Assembly: GCA_019416455.1 (NCBI GenBank)
Contig: DXXG01000027.1
Coordinates: 248,001-312,000 of the forward strand
DNA: 64,000 nt
Direction: 5' to 3'
Source of the DNA: Clostridiales bacterium
Lineage (GTDB): Bacteria > Bacillota > Clostridia > Oscillospirales > Acutalibacteraceae
Numbering within the stretch: the stretch's first letter is position 1; each line of letters opens with the position of its first letter. A program made the position numbers and the translations under genes. Below are positions 8,473-17,410 of this stretch, piece after piece. The notes under the pieces are model-generated. The model did not search any database, was not told the DNA's origin, and saw nothing but the letters and a program-made list of their open reading frames with translations.

Positions 8473-10131
8473 TTAGAGGTAATCTACAAAACCGTCCACG
8501 ACGCCGATGGTGCAATCCTGCTTCATCTGAGAGACTCGGAAGGAGCTGTGATTGATGGTCACCGTAGTGCCGGGATAGATGGTATCGCACTTCAGACGAC
8601 GGGAATCCCTTCCTGGACCGGATGTTTGATGGGATTCCAATTCGCTGCTGAATTTTTCCAATTTCATTTGGGCCACATACTGATTCAGCCGAAGCTGGGA
8701 CAATTTCTGTTCCTGCTCTGGATGAGAAGGCAGGTGTTCCAGCCGGGACAGTTCCTGGGTGATGTTTTCCAGTTCCTGATTGACCAGTGCTCGTTCCGCC
8801 TCTTCGCAGGGCTGGCCGCCCAAAATGATGGTGGTAGGCCGTTCCGCCTTGGATCCTACGGTAGTGGCGGAAACCTGACCAGCAGAATGGATCGTCCCGC
8901 CCACAACGGCTCCGCGGCCAGTGCAGACCTTCACAGTGCCGTTGCTGTAAATGTTGCAGTTGATGATGCAGTCGGCCTGCACGCTGTTTCGAGCGTACAC
9001 GTTGCAGTATTCCAGGTATTTGGCGTAAACGCTTCTCTGCGCGTGGAGGTTGGTCCGTTCCTGACCCAAGACGCCATCGGAAACGATGATGTTTTCTCCT
9101 GCTTCGATGTTACACACTTCCACCGAACCGTCGATTTGAATGGTGCCCATAGCTCGAATGGACAGATTGTTGCCCACATCGCAGTGAATGTGTATATCTC
9201 CCAGGAAATTCACGTTTTCCTTGGAAGCCAAGTCTTTTTCGTAGAGATGCAGAACAGGTTTTACTTGGAAATCTCTTCCCGAGAAGGCCACGTGACCGTT
9301 CCGCCCGGCAACCAAATATTTTCCGTCGGGAGAGATCAGGGTGTTTCGTCCCTGAGGAACTTTTGCCTGCTGGCCGTCGGGCGCCGGGATGGGCCGGCCT
9401 GTGACAGTTGTTCCCGGGATCCCCTTGGTGGGAGGAACGATCTCGCAGATAATATCCCCTTCCTCAATGTTCCGAACCAGATTCAGGGTCTTGTAGTTGG
9501 CCTGATCCAGTTTTTCCACCTGAACATCCTCATAAATGGAACGGGGGTAGCGGTCGATGATACGCCCTTCCATGCCGGGGATGGGATCCGTGCCTCGAGC
9601 GATGGGGAAAAAGAGAAAATAGCGCTGAGGCAGCATGGCGAATTTCCATAGCAGGGTCCAGTTGACACCTGTGGTGACCCCATGATGGATGAGCACTTGA
9701 TGCAGCTTGGCGGGGCTCAGCTGTTTGCCCTGGCCGATGGCAGGGAACAAAAACAACCAGGCAGCCATTTCGTTGCTGGATATGTATACAAATGCTTCTT
9801 CGTCCAGGTCCACAGGGGCAGAGGCGGGAATGGCGGAGATGGATTCGATCCGGGCATGGGCGGCTTGCGTTAAAAGCAGCCATAGCCGCTGCGCCTCCCG
9901 AGAAAGTGCCTCGCCGATGAGAGGATGCTGCGGAGATCCTCCGGAGGGAAGGCTCAACCGCAAAGGGTCATTTCCAAGGTTCATTCTGGACCAAAGCGTC
10001 CATAAAGTACATAAGTCATGGTCCGGCGAGAAGGTCAAGGAAGCGGAATCCTGATCTTGAGAAAGTGTGAGAGGAACCTGTGAAGAGTTTTCGGTAGAGG
10101 ATTGCGCATATGTAGAATCTTTCGAACTCAC
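8473..10131 (-). CDS. FapA/DUF342-family polymerising protein
   Basis: The 552-residue protein has a divergent N-terminal third followed by the DUF342/FapA core: GDIICEIVPPTKGIPGTTVTG, then a right-handed beta-helix of repeated short strands (IHIHCDVGNNLSIRAMGTIQ, GSVEVCNIEAGENIIVSDGV, NSVQADCIINCNIY), ending in a coiled-coil rich in Glu and Leu. Family members are cytoplasmic and linked to flagellar assembly or to localising surface machinery. GTG at 10131 is used because GAAAGGAG lies about ten bases upstream. It heads a three-gene set with cheX- and cheY-like genes. No motility genes accompany it, so a non-flagellar role is possible. Confidence 0.85.
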   Translation of the reverse strand: MSSKDSTYAQSSTENSSQVPLTLSQDQDSASLTFSPDHDLCTLWTLWSRMNLGNDPLRLSLPSGGSPQHPLIGEALSREAQRLWLLLTQAAHARIESISAIPASAPVDLDEEAFVYISSNEMAAWLFLFPAIGQGKQLSPAKLHQVLIHHGVTTGVNWTLLWKFAMLPQRYFLFFPIARGTDPIPGMEGRIIDRYPRSIYEDVQVEKLDQANYKTLNLVRNIEEGDIICEIVPPTKGIPGTTVTGRPIPAPDGQQAKVPQGRNTLISPDGKYLVAGRNGHVAFSGRDFQVKPVLHLYEKDLASKENVNFLGDIHIHCDVGNNLSIRAMGTIQIDGSVEVCNIEAGENIIVSDGVLGQERTNLHAQRSVYAKYLEYCNVYARNSVQADCIINCNIYSNGTVKVCTGRGAVVGGTIHSAGQVSATTVGSKAERPTTIILGGQPCEEAERALVNQELENITQELSRLEHLPSHPEQEQKLSQLRLNQYVAQMKLEKFSSELESHQTSGPGRDSRRLKCDTIYPGTTVTINHSSFRVSQMKQDCTIGVVDGFVDYL

Positions 10132-10368
10132 CGATCACGCACTCCTTTCAGAAAATATAGGTAGAATGAGATCGAAAACCCCAAATGGGTCAGCCAGTCG
10201 CTTTTCTCTACTAATGCAACGTCCTGTTTTCAATAGTACACAGACTTTTTTCATTCTATCACACTTTATATCGGAAAAACAGGGAATAAAATAAGATTTT
10301 TCTATAAGATTTTTCTGAAAAAATATAAAATTTTTCAAGAAGAGGGTGGTATTTCTTGAGAAAGGAAA

Positions 10369-10392
10369 AGGCTTGTCCCGAGAGACAAGCCT
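10369..10392 (-). terminator. Terminator of the Dlt-like operon
   Basis: AGGCTTGTC and GACAAGCCT form a 9-bp stem with a six-base loop, followed on the minus strand by a T-rich tract. The stem overlaps the stop codon of the SGNH gene. The 237 bases from here to the fapA start are AT-rich and carry no gene. Confidence 0.65.
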
Positions 10393-11362
10393 ACATATTT
10401 TCGGATGGCTGCGCCGTATCCACCAAGGTCTCATATTTTTTTAGAGAATGGTCCCAAGTGGAGAAGAGAGGATCATTTCTATGGTCGGTGAGCAGGCCTG
10501 TGGATTGGAGGTAAGATGACAAGAATTTCGTGACTTTCACCGCTCCGAAATAGTTGAGATGATCCCCTTTGTCTCGGGTATCACGTTCCCAATCGATGTG
10601 GAGTTGGTCGTTTTTAAGGTTCAGATCCACATACTCGCAGTTCAATTCCTGGGAAAGCTGGAGGATCCCGTTGTGTTTGGAAGTGCTCCAGTTGATGGTG
10701 CTGGGGGTGCTCATAAGGAGAAGCTTTGCTCCATGGCTTTCGCACAGCTCCTGGATCTTTTCTACATAGTGCCGATTGAGGGGGAGGATCTTCTCTCGAC
10801 GCTGGGTGGGTTTCATGTGGCCTTGGATGGCACTGGGTTTGACGATGGTGCTGAAGCGGTACCCTTTGTTTTCGTCAGTCCAGGTATAGGAGGTCCCTTC
10901 CGTCAGATCCTGCCAGGTCAGGTTTTTCCACCGGTCATGGTAGCGGAAAATGGAAAAATGCTGTTTGAGCCAGGTCATCAGGGCGGTTTGGGGACGGATC
11001 TTTCGGTAGATGGCGTTAGTCTCCAGAACCACCACTTTCGGGGATTGATCCTGAAAGGCCCGCTGGAGAAGGGCGTAAGAGTAATCCAGGGTTTGACTGC
11101 TGGTGGCGCAAAGGTAGGAGGAATACCCGGTGTCGCGCCAGATCTGCAAAGGGGAAATGGAGGAATAGGCTTCACTGTCACCCAGGATCAATACGTCGAT
11201 GGTGTTATCCTTTTCCCCTAAGACGCCGTTGGCTTTCACTTCTTCCATGCCGGATTCCATGGTGTTGTTTTTGGGGGCAAACAGGAGGGAGGCTCCGGAC
11301 AAGAGAAGGACCAGGCCCGCGGCAAAAAGGAGCCAGGTGAAAATGCGTTTGACAATGACCAT
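10391..11362 (-). CDS. Membrane-anchored SGNH/DltD-like O-acyltransferase partner
   Basis: The 323-residue protein has one N-terminal membrane helix (residues 7-29) and an extracytoplasmic SGNH-hydrolase-like domain. Nucleophile Ser63 sits in LILGDSEAYSS, and His268 lies in DTRDKGDHLNYFG. This arrangement matches DltD and AlgJ/PatB-type partners of MBOAT acyltransferases, which hand an acyl group to a surface polymer. AAGGAGGG precedes the ATG, and the gene starts 13 bases after the MBOAT stop. It is the last gene of the operon. Which polymer receives the group is unknown. Confidence 0.82.
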   Translation of the reverse strand: MVIVKRIFTWLLFAAGLVLLLSGASLLFAPKNNTMESGMEEVKANGVLGEKDNTIDVLILGDSEAYSSISPLQIWRDTGYSSYLCATSSQTLDYSYALLQRAFQDQSPKVVVLETNAIYRKIRPQTALMTWLKQHFSIFRYHDRWKNLTWQDLTEGTSYTWTDENKGYRFSTIVKPSAIQGHMKPTQRREKILPLNRHYVEKIQELCESHGAKLLLMSTPSTINWSTSKHNGILQLSQELNCEYVDLNLKNDQLHIDWERDTRDKGDHLNYFGAVKVTKFLSSYLQSTGLLTDHRNDPLFSTWDHSLKKYETLVDTAQPSENM

Positions 11363-11375
11363 AGATGTTCCCTCC

Positions 11376-12974
11376 TTAAAAGGCGGCGTAGATAGGATCC
11401 ACTGGGAGATAGCCCATGCCGTAGGCTCCGAAGATCACCAGGAACAGGATCATCCCGTAGGCTGTGGCAAAGCGGATGACCACGTGACGTTCCCCCAGGC
11501 GTTGGCGGATGGGGATCCCTTTTTCCTGGAGGATCCCCACCAGAAGGACCAGCAGCAAGGTGACCCCCACGATCCAGTAATCCTGAGGATCCATGCCGAA
11601 GGTAAACAGAGTGCCTTTCCATAGGGAATCCAAGGTGAAATTGGTGAAGATCCGTCCGGTCATAGCCAACCCGGCCCGGAGACCGTCGGCCCGGAAGAAC
11701 AGCTCTCCAAGACACACCAGCAGGAAGGTGCGGCAGATCTGAAAGCAGCGGTAGGGGCGGCTTTGCCGGGAGATGCCCAGTTTGGAAGTCAGGGCGGCGG
11801 CCAGGGGATCCAGGATGTTTCCCCCGGCGATGAGGGCAAAGTGGTATAGACCGAAAAACAAGTAATGCCATCCGGCGCCGTGCCAAAGGCCGTTGCACAC
11901 CCAGACGCAGAACAGCACCAGGCTTCCTCCCAGCAGGGGGCCGTAGTGGTTCCCCAGCCGTTTCCGTCCCCAGCTGGTCAGACGCTTCAGGGGTTTGGAT
12001 AAGGACAGAGGGTAGAAGAGATAATCCTTGAACCAGGCGCCCAAAGTGATGTGCCAGCGTTTCCAGAATTCGGAGATGGACTTGGAAAAGAAGGGGCGTT
12101 GGAAATTTTCAGGAAGGGAGATGCCGAAAAGCTGCCCGCTTCCCAGCACCACATCCATCGTGCCGGAAAAGTCCATGTACAGCTGGAACGTGTATCCCAC
12201 CGCCGCCAGGGCGATCACGAACCCGTCGTAGCGGTTGTAGTGGGTGAATACGTTTTGGATCAGCAGATTCAGCCGGTCGGCTACCACCATCTTTTTCACT
12301 AAGCCCCAGAGGATCCGCTGGCCGCCCAGGATCAGGTTGGCGTATCGCAGCCTGGGGGCTTCCCACAAAGCCTGAGCTGTTTGGGAATACCGGCAGATGG
12401 GCCCCTCCATGATCTGGGGGAAAAAGCTCATGAACAGTGCCAGCCGCAGCAGGTTCCGGTCGCAGGGGATCACTCGGCGGTACACATCAAACAAGTACCC
12501 CATGGCCTGCAAAGTGTAGAAGGAGATCCCGATGGGGAGCACGAAGGAGGGAACCGGAACAGTAAGGGGCAGTCCCAGCCATCCCAGGAGGGAGTTGGCG
12601 TTCACAGCGAAGAAGTGGGTGTATTTCAAAGTTAGAAGGACGCCCAGATGCAGCAGGGCGGCGAAACCCATCACCAGGCGCTGCCGCCTCAGATACTGGG
12701 CCTTGACCTCTTTGCGCTGTTCCTTGAGGACTTCCAGCCGCCGGGCGTCCTCCTCCTTTTGGAGGGCGGACAGCCACAATCCCGCATGGTGGATGGAAAG
12801 GGTGGACAGCAGCAGAAAGACCAGCAGTTTTCCGCTGATGACCCCAAAAAAGGCGTAATTAAACCCTAACAGGGCGATCCTGCGGCCTTTTTGGGGGAGG
12901 ATGCCATAGAACCCCAGGGAAAGGGGCAGCAGTACCAGAAGGTACGCCAGGGAGTAGTAAGAGGAGATGGTCAC
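11376..12974 (-). CDS. MBOAT-family O-acyltransferase (DltB/AlgI-like)
   Basis: The 532-residue polytopic membrane protein moves an acyl group from a cytoplasmic carrier across the membrane. MBOAT signatures are SEFWKRWHITLGAWFKDYL (His308) and NGLWHGAGWHY (catalytic His365). It is longer than a typical 400-residue DltB and nearer AlgI/PatA length. A charged, coiled-coil-like insertion at about residues 72-98 is notable. The GTG start at 12974 has AGGAGG eight bases ahead and overlaps closely with the carrier stop, indicating translational coupling. With the upstream carrier and adenylating enzyme it forms the export half of a Dlt-like pathway. Confidence 0.9.
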   Translation of the reverse strand: MTISSYYSLAYLLVLLPLSLGFYGILPQKGRRIALLGFNYAFFGVISGKLLVFLLLSTLSIHHAGLWLSALQKEEDARRLEVLKEQRKEVKAQYLRRQRLVMGFAALLHLGVLLTLKYTHFFAVNANSLLGWLGLPLTVPVPSFVLPIGISFYTLQAMGYLFDVYRRVIPCDRNLLRLALFMSFFPQIMEGPICRYSQTAQALWEAPRLRYANLILGGQRILWGLVKKMVVADRLNLLIQNVFTHYNRYDGFVIALAAVGYTFQLYMDFSGTMDVVLGSGQLFGISLPENFQRPFFSKSISEFWKRWHITLGAWFKDYLFYPLSLSKPLKRLTSWGRKRLGNHYGPLLGGSLVLFCVWVCNGLWHGAGWHYLFFGLYHFALIAGGNILDPLAAALTSKLGISRQSRPYRCFQICRTFLLVCLGELFFRADGLRAGLAMTGRIFTNFTLDSLWKGTLFTFGMDPQDYWIVGVTLLLVLLVGILQEKGIPIRQRLGERHVVIRFATAYGMILFLVIFGAYGMGYLPVDPIYAAF

Positions 12975-12977
12975 TCA

Positions 12978-13208
12978 TTATGCCTCCTCTCCCAGGCGGA
13001 GGATCATCGCCCAGATCTGCGCCGCGGAGTTGAAGTTGGAGGGAGTGATCTCCACGGCGGGGATGGTGATGTCGAAAGCGTCTTCCAATTCCGCCACCAG
13101 GGCCAGGATGGAGAGGGAATCCAGCAGATGGCCGTCCACCAAGTCGGTGCAGGCAGTGTAATCGATATCGGGCTGGATCTCTTCCAGGATTTCCAATAAG
13201 CGTTCCAT
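12978..13208 (-). CDS. Acyl/peptidyl carrier protein (DltC-like)
   Basis: This 76-residue acidic helical protein carries the phosphopantetheine site LLDSLSIL at Ser31, with Asp before the Ser as in DltC and acyl carrier proteins. The charged group loaded by the neighbouring adenylating enzyme would ride on it as a thioester. The ATG at 13208 is used (AAAGGAG at eight bases); an upstream in-frame start would add ten unlikely residues. It lies between the decarboxylase and the MBOAT gene, so it may present its cargo to both. Confidence 0.9.
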   Translation of the reverse strand: MERLLEILEEIQPDIDYTACTDLVDGHLLDSLSILALVAELEDAFDITIPAVEITPSNFNSAAQIWAMILRLGEEA

Positions 13209-13228
13209 AGGAGCAGCTCCTTTCTTTA

Positions 13229-14407
13229 TCAATGACAAGGTGAGTTGAGCGGGTCGGTTTCCGTAGGGCGTCGGAGAGTGCGGAGATGTCCCTGTGCGTC
13301 CAGGAGGACCACTTGGGGAAGGTCCCGGCTCAGGAACAGAGAGATGCCCTCGGTCATGGAGTAGGCCCCCGTGTTTTGGAAAGCCAGAAGATCTCCGGGC
13401 TTTAGCGCGGCAAGAGGGACTTGCTTTGCCAGCAGGTCATGGATGGTGCACAGGGAACCGCACAGATTCCATAGCTGGACCTGATGGAAGTCTCGGGGGC
13501 CCAGCAGCCGCAGGGGAGGGCGGCGCATACCCATGGACTGGCCGTAGTAGGCCAGGTGGTGGATGCCACCGTCTAAAATAGCGTAGTTTCCGGTGGCGTT
13601 GGATTTGACATCCACTACCCGGGTCACGTAGGTACCGCAGGAAGCGGTCATGCTTCGACCCAGCTCCAGCGTGATGGGGCCCTGGTAGGCCATATGCTCC
13701 AGCAGGAAGGAGACCTCCTCCAGAAAAGCGGATTCATCAAATTGATCTTCGGGGAAATAGGCCACAGGAAACCCAGGGCCTATTTCCAATTCCGGGGGCA
13801 GGAAGCCCAAGCGTTTTTCCCAGTCCAGAAACAGAGCGTCCAGGTGGTTCAGCTCCCGTTTCAGGCGTTTTAGGGAGGTCTTTTGGGTGCCGGAAAAGTA
13901 TTGGATGCCCCGCAGTTCCACAAAAGGATCGTTGCGGTACCGCTCCAGGATCCCTTCGATCTCCTGGGGAGTGATGCCAAACTGGTTGCCGCTGGTGAGC
14001 CGGAGCAAGAGGGGGATCCGTTTCTGGACAGCCTCGGCTTCCTGACGCAGCAGGGCAAACTGTGCCATGGACTCCACGGTGTACAGGCAGGAGGGCCCTT
14101 GCTGGGAAATGAGCTGGGACATGAGGCTGGGCTCTTTGTACACCCCCGAGATCACGAATTTTTCCCCAGGTAGCCCCAGCCGCTGGCAGATCCGAAGTTC
14201 TCCCGGCGAGCAGATCTCTAACCGGTCCACTATGTGGGAAAGTTCTCCCACCAGGAAGGGGTTGGCCTTCACCGCGTAGCAAAGGCGGACGGAAGAAGGC
14301 AGAGATTTTCGCAGGTGCTCCACCCGGCGGGTCAAAGTCTCTCCGTCAAAAAGGTATAAGGGGGTGGAACACTGCTTCAGGATTTCTAAAAGGCGTTCCT
14401 CCGTCAT
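13229..14407 (-). CDS. PLP-dependent decarboxylase, fold III (BtrK/LysA-like)
   Basis: The 392-residue enzyme belongs to the alanine-racemase-fold decarboxylases. The PLP lysine is Lys47 in CYAVKANPF; SPGEL, YFSGTQ and ILDGGIHH are the other cofactor-loop motifs. In place of the usual Cys-Glu-Ser/Asp motif of free amino-acid decarboxylases it has LCGSLCTIHD, and YFSGTQ replaces the HIGS-type motif. These features recall decarboxylases that act on carrier-bound aminoacyl groups (butirosin BtrK, exosortase-A-associated decarboxylase), from family knowledge. ATG at 14407 has AAGGAG eight bases upstream. Position between adenylating enzyme and carrier strongly suggests it modifies carrier-bound cargo; free DAP or ornithine is the alternative. 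Confidence 0.82.
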   Translation of the reverse strand: MTEERLLEILKQCSTPLYLFDGETLTRRVEHLRKSLPSSVRLCYAVKANPFLVGELSHIVDRLEICSPGELRICQRLGLPGEKFVISGVYKEPSLMSQLISQQGPSCLYTVESMAQFALLRQEAEAVQKRIPLLLRLTSGNQFGITPQEIEGILERYRNDPFVELRGIQYFSGTQKTSLKRLKRELNHLDALFLDWEKRLGFLPPELEIGPGFPVAYFPEDQFDESAFLEEVSFLLEHMAYQGPITLELGRSMTASCGTYVTRVVDVKSNATGNYAILDGGIHHLAYYGQSMGMRRPPLRLLGPRDFHQVQLWNLCGSLCTIHDLLAKQVPLAALKPGDLLAFQNTGAYSMTEGISLFLSRDLPQVVLLDAQGHLRTLRRPTETDPLNSPCH

Positions 14408-14474
14408 ATAGATCACTCCTTTTTCAAAAAAATCAGCCTGGGGCGGAACGGTTTCCGCCCGGCAAGGCTGACAG

Positions 14475-16025
14475 TCACGCCCGGTCTTTTCCAGGGTCCT
14501 GAGGACCAGCCTGGGAAAGACAGTGTTTCTCTTCCAGAAGCCGGGCCCGGTCGATTTTTCCGTTTTTCGTCAAAGGAAGCTGATCCAGCCGGAAAAGGGA
14601 TCCGGGGATCATGTACACAGGCAGCACTGTCCGCAAGGCTCCCCGGACTTCCTGAGGAGAAGCAGTCCCTGTGTAAAAGCCCAGCAGCTTTTTCTTCCGC
14701 TGGTCAAAAACGCAGCAGCACTGGTCCACTCCGGGCAGCTGGGCCGCTGCCCGCTGGATCTCTTCCAATTCAATCCGGTGGCCCATGTATTTGATCTGAA
14801 AATCTTTCCTGCCCCGGAAATACAATTCTCCATCTTGTCCGTAGCTTGCCAAGTCCCCTGTGCGATAGATCCGATCGGGCAAAACTTGGTTGAGGGGATT
14901 TTGGACGAACCGCGCGGCGGTTTGTTCCGGTGCCCGATAATATCCCAGAGCCAGAGAGCTTCCCCGTACACACAGTTCTCCCGGAGAGCCCGGTGCCGTC
15001 ACTTCCCGGTCCTGTGAGTCCAGAAGGAACACCTGCCGGTTGGGGAAGGCTTTGCCGATGGGGATCCCCGCTCCATAGTCTTGGTGGGGGTCCAGCCTGT
15101 GATAGGTGCAGTTGCAGGTGATCTCCGTAGGGCCGTACAAGTTGACGAATTCTGTCTGGGGCAGATGAGAACGCCAGTGTTCCAGGTGCTTTAGGGGCAT
15201 TTCTTCCCCGCTGAACATGACTCGCCGGAGGGTTGTCGGCTGTCGATAGTCCAGACCATGGAAAGTGCTCACAAGACACAGAGCGGACACCGCCCAGATC
15301 AGGATAGTCACCTGCCGGTCACAAAGCCAGTCCACCAGCTCTTGGGGACGGGAAAAAAGCTCTTTGGGCAGGATGGAAAGGGTTGCCCCCGTTTTCAGGC
15401 AGGAGTAGATATCTTTGACGGACACGTCGAAATCAAAGGGAGCCTGATTGCCCACCTTATCCTGAGGATCCAGGGGGAACAGACCGGAGAAGGTGTCTAT
15501 AAAATCCAGAACGCACCGATGGCTGACCACCACTCCTTTAGGGATGCCGGTGGAGCCGGAGGTGAAAATGGCGTACAAAGGGTCGGTGTCGATCATCTGC
15601 CGGCGGATCTGGTCCAGCTGTTCCCTGCGGAGTTCTTCTTGTGAAAGCTCTTCCACCAAAAGCAGAGAACCTTTAGGAAAAAGTTCTTGGGCCTGGTGCC
15701 AATGTTCTTGGTTGGTGAGGATCCAGGATGGCTGGAGCACCTGATAGATCTGAGCGATCCGAGCAGGGGGGAGCTGAGGGTTGATCAAAGCGTAGAAACC
15801 GCCCCCGTATACGGAACCCAAAAATCCCGTAAGGGCTGGGATCCCTTTGTCCATAAAGATCGCTACGGGCGCTCCTGGGGCCAGGCGGCCCGCCAGAGCG
15901 GAACCCACCCGAAGGCACTGGTCTAAAAGCTGACGGTAGGTGACAGAGCCTTGGGCGTCTTCCACGGCGGTCTTTTCCGGGAAGGCGGCCGCGCTCTGTT
16001 CCAGGTATTCCAATACGTTTTTCAT
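14475..16025 (-). CDS. Amino-acid adenylating enzyme (DltA-like)
   Basis: The 516-residue enzyme activates an amino acid with ATP and loads it on a carrier. It has the P-loop FTSGSTGIPKG (Ser156-Gly160 region), FDFDVSVKDIY with the Asp that holds the alpha-amino group in A-domains, NLYGPTEITCN, YRTGDLASY and the C-terminal catalytic Lys in LTKNGKIDRARL. DltA enzymes carry FCGE at the specificity wall; here it is FSGE with Ser272, so D-alanine specificity should not be assumed. ATG 16025 (GAAAGGGGG upstream) is preferred over a 15-residue upstream extension. It lies 48 bases after the sensor kinase gene. Confidence 0.88.
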   Translation of the reverse strand: MKNVLEYLEQSAAAFPEKTAVEDAQGSVTYRQLLDQCLRVGSALAGRLAPGAPVAIFMDKGIPALTGFLGSVYGGGFYALINPQLPPARIAQIYQVLQPSWILTNQEHWHQAQELFPKGSLLLVEELSQEELRREQLDQIRRQMIDTDPLYAIFTSGSTGIPKGVVVSHRCVLDFIDTFSGLFPLDPQDKVGNQAPFDFDVSVKDIYSCLKTGATLSILPKELFSRPQELVDWLCDRQVTILIWAVSALCLVSTFHGLDYRQPTTLRRVMFSGEEMPLKHLEHWRSHLPQTEFVNLYGPTEITCNCTYHRLDPHQDYGAGIPIGKAFPNRQVFLLDSQDREVTAPGSPGELCVRGSSLALGYYRAPEQTAARFVQNPLNQVLPDRIYRTGDLASYGQDGELYFRGRKDFQIKYMGHRIELEEIQRAAAQLPGVDQCCCVFDQRKKKLLGFYTGTASPQEVRGALRTVLPVYMIPGSLFRLDQLPLTKNGKIDRARLLEEKHCLSQAGPQDPGKDRA

Positions 16026-16072
16026 AGGCTGCCCCCTTTCGGGAATCTTCCCACGGGGCGGCCTTAGCACCC

Positions 16073-17410
16073 CTAGGACGTGGGGTCCCGGTCCGGTTCA
16101 GCGGCTGCGGGGAAACACAGTGTGACCCGGAACAGGGAATCGGTATGTTCCACGGTACAGGAACCGTGCATTTTGTCCATCATGGTCCGGACGCTGGAAA
16201 GCCCGATACAGGTGCTCTCTGCTTTTTGGGCGTCCTTGTCCGGCGCGTTTTCAAAGGCCACAAACAGTTCTTTTTCCTGCTCCCACGCCCGGATCACCAC
16301 CGGGGGAGAGGGTGTTGCGTACTTGGTGATGTTTGAGGTCAGGTTGTCGGTAATTCTCCGCAGGAAGGGACTGTGGACGGCTACCCGCATATCTCCCAGT
16401 TGAAAATGGGTCTCACAGGGGAAGCCGCACCGCTCCAGATGGAACACGGCCTCTTCCAGGCAGGGGATCAGCACGTCCTTGGCGGGGGCAGGTTTCTCCA
16501 GGTCCACAGCGGGACCCCGGGAAGCCAGGGAATATTCCAAGATGTTTTCCGAAAGCTGTTTGATCTGATGGGCTTTGGCGTCGATCTTATTCAGGTAGCC
16601 GAAAAACTGCTCCTCTCCCTGATACTTTTGGTATCGCAGGATCTCCGTGTAAAGGAGAAGGGTGGTGAGAGGGGTCCGCAGGTCGTGGGACATTTCGGAG
16701 ATCAAGGTCTGGTTGGCGGCGTAGGTCCAAGCGGTCTGGTCCTGCTGGGCCCGCAGAGCGATGCGCATGGCGTCCAAGCTTTCCGCCAGAGAGGTCAGAT
16801 CGTTGTTTCCGGTGATGGTGATGGGGGTGTTCAGGTCCCCGGACTCCATGGCCTGGATCTCCCTTTTCAACTGGCGGATATACCGCACCACCCGCTGACA
16901 GCCAATGAGGAAGCAGGCCAGAAACAGCAGAGAGCAGAAGATCACTTCTCCAATGGTGGCAAGAGTGAAATACCGGTACACGTCATCGCAGTAGATCAGT
17001 ACGTCCGCGGTGCCGTCGGCGAAATCCACCACGTAGTAGGAGACCCAGTCGTAATAGGGCACTTCCAGATCGTTCTCCTCCAGGGCTGAATTCTGGGACG
17101 CATAGGAGGAGTAGATCAGCACGTTGTCCCGATAGATCTCCATCAGGATCAAGGGTTTCCCCCGGGTCCACTGAGAGATGGCCTGGGAGTCCTTGGCCGT
17201 CAGGCCGTACTCTGTCACGTATTCCTGAAAGTCGGCGACCCGCCGTTCCGCGGTGCGCTGCTCGAAATCGGAGTTGAGGAAATAGTGGCTCAAGGAGGCT
17301 CCGATACCCCAGTGGAGAGCGAAAAACAGCAGGGCGCAGAACGCTCCGGAAGAGAGCAGCAGCAGGAAAAACTGGGTGGAGATACTGTGGCGCTTATTTT
17401 TGAGCGTCAT
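16073..17410 (-). CDS. Sensor histidine kinase of the Dlt-like operon
   Basis: The 445-residue membrane kinase has two helices (about 14-36 and 151-171) flanking a 115-residue extracytoplasmic sensor region, then a HAMP segment, the dimerisation helix with phospho-acceptor His242 in SEMSHDLRTPLT, and an ATPase domain with the N box DNLTSNITKYA and CIGLSS. The usual G-box is compact. It overlaps the regulator gene by 17 bases and precedes the adenylating enzyme, so it likely senses an envelope signal such as cationic peptides and controls this operon (inference from Dlt-regulating systems). Confidence 0.9.
   Translation of the reverse strand: MTLKNKRHSISTQFFLLLLSSGAFCALLFFALHWGIGASLSHYFLNSDFEQRTAERRVADFQEYVTEYGLTAKDSQAISQWTRGKPLILMEIYRDNVLIYSSYASQNSALEENDLEVPYYDWVSYYVVDFADGTADVLIYCDDVYRYFTLATIGEVIFCSLLFLACFLIGCQRVVRYIRQLKREIQAMESGDLNTPITITGNNDLTSLAESLDAMRIALRAQQDQTAWTYAANQTLISEMSHDLRTPLTTLLLYTEILRYQKYQGEEQFFGYLNKIDAKAHQIKQLSENILEYSLASRGPAVDLEKPAPAKDVLIPCLEEAVFHLERCGFPCETHFQLGDMRVAVHSPFLRRITDNLTSNITKYATPSPPVVIRAWEQEKELFVAFENAPDKDAQKAESTCIGLSSVRTMMDKMHGSCTVEHTDSLFRVTLCFPAAAEPDRDPTS

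Noticed and set aside
10391..16025. Ordinary dltABCD operon for D-alanylation
   Set aside because: The adenylating enzyme lacks the diagnostic Cys, the MBOAT protein is much longer than DltB, a decarboxylase is inserted and no DltX-like peptide is seen, so I do not assign dlt gene symbols.
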